DNA from: an uncultured Hyphomicrobiales bacterium
GTDB lineage: Bacteria; Pseudomonadota; Alphaproteobacteria; Rhizobiales; Rhizobiaceae
Direction: 5' to 3'
NCBI GenBank assembly: GCA_943908365.1
Contig: CALTTH010000016.1
Location: 4,853 to 68,852, forward strand
DNA length: 64,000 bases
Within the stretch, counting starts at the first letter, position 1. Every line of letters starts with the position of its first letter. The position numbers and the translations under genes were made by a program. Under the pieces are notes generated by a model, which searched no databases, was not told the DNA's origin, and saw nothing but the letters and a program-made list of their open reading frames with translations. Shown here piece after piece: positions 62,240-64,000 of the stretch.

Positions 62240-62300
62240 TTGCTTAGAGCGCCGTGCTTTCCGAAAATCGGCTTCGATTTTCGGGCCGATGCTGTAGGGT
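62240..62300. repeat. Intergenic repeat-like hairpin
   Basis: CCGAAAATCG-GCTT-CGATTTTCGG, a perfect 10-bp stem at 62261-62284, framed by TTAGAGCGCCGTGC and GATGCTGTAGGG. The frame sequences resemble members of the rhizobial intergenic repeat class. It lies between two convergent genes and could also help termination. Confidence 0.5.
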
Positions 62301-62312
62301 CTTGCCCGATGG

Positions 62313-63023
62313 TCAGCGACCGTTTTCCTTGCGCCATGCTGCAAAAGCGGTCTGGTGCTCATCCTTCGTGCAGGGATAGAGGCCGATAATCGTTTCGCCT
62401 GCCTTGACGCGTTCCACGACAAAGTCCTCGTAAGCGGTCATTTCGACGGCCTCGGTCGCAATTTCATCGGCAATACCGGCGGGGATGACGATGACGCAAT
62501 CCGCATCGCCAACGATGATGTCGCCCGGGAAGACCGGCGCGTCGCCGCAGCCTATCGGGCCATTGATCTCGATTGCCTCATGCTTGGTGAGGTTCGTCGG
62601 GCTGGACGGGCGGGTGTGGTAGGCCGGGATATCCAGCTCGGCAATGGTGGCCGCGTCGCGGAAACCGCCGTCGGAGACGATACCGGCACCGCCGCGCACC
62701 ATCAAACGGGTGACGAGAATATCGCCGGCAGAGGCAGCGCTTGCGTCCTTGCGGCTATCCATGACCAGCACGTGGCCCGGAGGGCAGGTCTCGATCGCCA
62801 CGCGCTGCGGATGGGCAGGGTTGCGGAATTCGACGAGCTGGTTGCGGTCTTCACGGGCTGGCATGTAGCGCAGGGTAAAGGCCGGGCCCACCATGTTCTT
62901 GCCCTTGAAGCCAAGCGGGCGCACACCCTGGATGACCTGGTTGCGCAGGCCGCGCTTGTAAAGCGCCGTTGCCAGTGTCGCGACGGAAATCGTCGATAGT
63001 TTTTCGCGGGTTTCGCTGTTCAT
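62313..63023 (-). CDS. RraA-like family protein (class II aldolase / lyase type)
   Basis: 236 aa. RraA fold: ISVATLATALYKRGLRNQVIQGVRPLGFKGKNMVGPAFTLRYMP, GHVLVMDSRKDASAASAGDILVTRLMVRGGAGIVSDGGFRDAATIAEL and GDIIVGDADCVIVIPAGIADEIATEA. The GGxRD-like SDGGFRDA motif and the Asp pair are those of RraA-type aldolases/decarboxylases. Although often named an RNase E regulator, its place beside uronate dehydrogenase and a sugar-acid dehydratase argues for a role in sugar-acid breakdown. GGAG is about 7 bases upstream; 33 bp downstream of udh. Confidence 0.8.
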   Translation of the reverse strand: MNSETREKLSTISVATLATALYKRGLRNQVIQGVRPLGFKGKNMVGPAFTLRYMPAREDRNQLVEFRNPAHPQRVAIETCPPGHVLVMDSRKDASAASAGDILVTRLMVRGGAGIVSDGGFRDAATIAELDIPAYHTRPSSPTNLTKHEAIEINGPIGCGDAPVFPGDIIVGDADCVIVIPAGIADEIATEAVEMTAYEDFVVERVKAGETIIGLYPCTKDEHQTAFAAWRKENGR

Positions 63024-63056
63024 AGTGTTCTCCTCGTCGTGACGGATGAAGGCTTT

Positions 63057-63857
63057 TCAAGCCTTGTGAATGGGTTCGTCGATGAAGACTCCACCCTGAT
63101 ATTTCGCAATGGCCGCTTCTAAATTCGGGCGCGGCACGGTCCGTTCGATCTCCTCGCGGAACCGCGCGGCATTGTCGCGCCGCTGCCACCCGAGAAAATC
63201 GACATGAGAATTGTCCCACCAGGCATCATCATTGGCAGACACACCCCAGATCACCGGGCAGCCAAGCTTCGGCACGCGGAAAACGGCCTCGATCAGCGAG
63301 ACGAAATCGTCATGGCTGAGCCAGGTGGAGAGCATGCGCCAATCCATCGGCTTTTCGGTGCAGGAACCGATCCGGACGATCGCCGTCTCCTGGCCGAACT
63401 TGGAATGATAGAGGCTCGCCATCGCCTCGCCGAAAATCTTCGACACGCCATATAGCCCATCCGGCAGAAAGGGCATGTCTGCAGTGAGCTGCGTGCCTTG
63501 GGGATAGTAGCCGATCGTATGATTGGTCGAAGCGAAGAGAATGCGCGGCTTGCCGTTGGCGCGCGCCGCCTCGTAGAGATTGTAGACCCCACGCAGATTG
63601 GCGTCCTCGATCGGGTCGTATGCCTTCTCGACCGAAATGCCGCCCAGATGAACGATGCCATCGCAATTCTTCACCAGATCGTGGACGGCCTCAGCATCCT
63701 CCAGCGCGCAGCGCACCACTTCCTCGTGCGGTCCGACGGGCGCCGCAATCTCCGCCACATCCGACAGGCGGACGATTTCGGCAACCTGGCCGAGACGCCC
63801 GCGCAGCATTCTACCAAGCTGGCCGCCGGCACCTGTGATCAGCAAACGCTTCATCAT
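63057..63857 (-). CDS. udh: Uronate dehydrogenase
   Basis: 266 aa short-chain (extended) dehydrogenase. N-terminal NAD site LLITGAGGQLGRMLRGRL; FASTNHTIGYYPQGTQL and the catalytic Tyr/Lys in DGLYGVSKIFGEAMASLYHSKFGQETAIVRIGSCTEKPMDWRMLSTWLSHDDFVSLI. The match with the Agrobacterium Udh sequence, as recalled, is strong. It oxidises D-galacturonate and D-glucuronate to aldarolactones. AAGGGA precedes the ATG by about 8 bases. In an apparent operon with the dehydratase upstream (12-bp gap) and the RraA-like gene downstream. Confidence 0.88.
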   Translation of the reverse strand: MMKRLLITGAGGQLGRMLRGRLGQVAEIVRLSDVAEIAAPVGPHEEVVRCALEDAEAVHDLVKNCDGIVHLGGISVEKAYDPIEDANLRGVYNLYEAARANGKPRILFASTNHTIGYYPQGTQLTADMPFLPDGLYGVSKIFGEAMASLYHSKFGQETAIVRIGSCTEKPMDWRMLSTWLSHDDFVSLIEAVFRVPKLGCPVIWGVSANDDAWWDNSHVDFLGWQRRDNAARFREEIERTVPRPNLEAAIAKYQGGVFIDEPIHKA

Positions 63858-63869
63858 CGACCCAATCCC

Positions 63870-64000
63870 TTAGAAGATGTCCGGTTCGCCGGCGCTGCGG
63901 CCGAAATCCGTCTGGAGGAAGTCGAAGTCGCAGCCCTCATCCGCCTGGGTCACGTGCTTGGAGAAGAGATAGCCGTAGCCACGCTCATAACGCGGCTGTC
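63870..64000 (-). CDS. IlvD/Edd-family sugar-acid dehydratase (3' end only)
   Basis: Only the last 43 codons lie in the window. They read PRYERGYGYLFSKHVTQADEGCDFDFLQTDFGRSAGEPDIF, the C-terminal signature of IlvD/Edd dehydratases acting on aldonic acids such as L-arabinonate or galactonate. It is 12 bp upstream of udh on the same strand, so it is probably in one operon with it. Confidence 0.75.
   Translation of the reverse strand, partial: QPRYERGYGYLFSKHVTQADEGCDFDFLQTDFGRSAGEPDIF

Overview
The window is chromosomal DNA of an alphaproteobacterium of the Rhizobiaceae, most likely Agrobacterium or a close Rhizobium relative. This is inferred from gene content and order: a type 2 argC, the DUF2842, DUF177, DUF982 and DUF1203 proteins, a class III-type CPD photolyase, a uronate dehydrogenase very like the Agrobacterium enzyme, EcfG-type promoters (GGAAC-N16/17-cGTT), a Pho box with 11-bp periodicity, and degenerate copies of a rhizobial intergenic repeat. 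Coding regions are GC-rich with strong third-position GC, except in a foreign block in the middle.

Layout. 1-7.5 kb: small-molecule enzymes (glutathione transferase, cupin, O-acetylhomoserine sulfhydrylase, CoA-binding protein), a LysR/NADP-oxidoreductase divergent pair, an EamA exporter and the rplM-rpsI ribosomal operon with a clear promoter and terminator. 7.5-14.1 kb: an OafA-type acyltransferase, agmatinase, argC, a small-molecule kinase whose 5' end contains an intrinsic terminator, heme A synthase and DUF2842. 14.2-17.9 kb: a small exopolysaccharide locus (degenerate BY-kinase-like protein, Wza-type lipoprotein, sugar-phosphate transferase) and two tiny membrane proteins with general-stress promoters.

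18.06-28.67 kb: a cryptic prophage inserted in the 3' end of tRNA-Pro(GGG). It is bounded by a 49-bp perfect direct repeat and carries a tyrosine integrase with candidate arm sites, five short early-type genes, a tail-tip/fibre module and a lysis module. It has no recognisable terminase, portal, capsid, tail-tube or repressor gene. An antisense HNH-like gene sits between the two spanin-type genes, and the tail-tip gene collides head-to-head with an early gene at about 25.39 kb, which suggests a large internal deletion.

28.8-35.4 kb: membrane and stress genes (phosphatase, YqaA-type, ExoD, tRNA-Asn, XRE regulator, a divergent DUF2934/81-aa pair with EcfG-type promoters, a CHAP-like protein and an O6-alkylguanine transferase). 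35.5-45.9 kb: photolyase, cysteine synthase, AlaX editing protein, a sulfurtransferase-GNAT fusion, a metallopeptidase homologue without its zinc site, cpdB behind a Pho box, and a LysR/azoreductase pair. 45.9-50.7 kb: HlyU, threonine ammonia-lyase, TrkH, tRNA-Leu, an SNase-fold protein without active-site residues and a MerR regulator. 50.8-56.5 kb: the ihfA-fabH-plsX-DUF177-CBP3 run, bamE and ndk. 56.6-64 kb: glutathione transferase, methyltransferase, ABC-F ATPase, polysaccharide deacetylase with a hairpin against its start codon, and a sugar/uronic acid oxidation cluster (aldose 1-dehydrogenase, RraA-like protein, uronate dehydrogenase and the end of an IlvD/Edd dehydratase).

No clearly new multi-gene defence or mobile system is evident. 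The most unusual items are the reduced prophage with its interrupted lysis cassette, three enzyme homologues that lack catalytic residues, the sulfurtransferase-GNAT fusion, and the start-codon hairpin at 60.26-60.30 kb. All functional statements come from reading sequence motifs. No database search was run.
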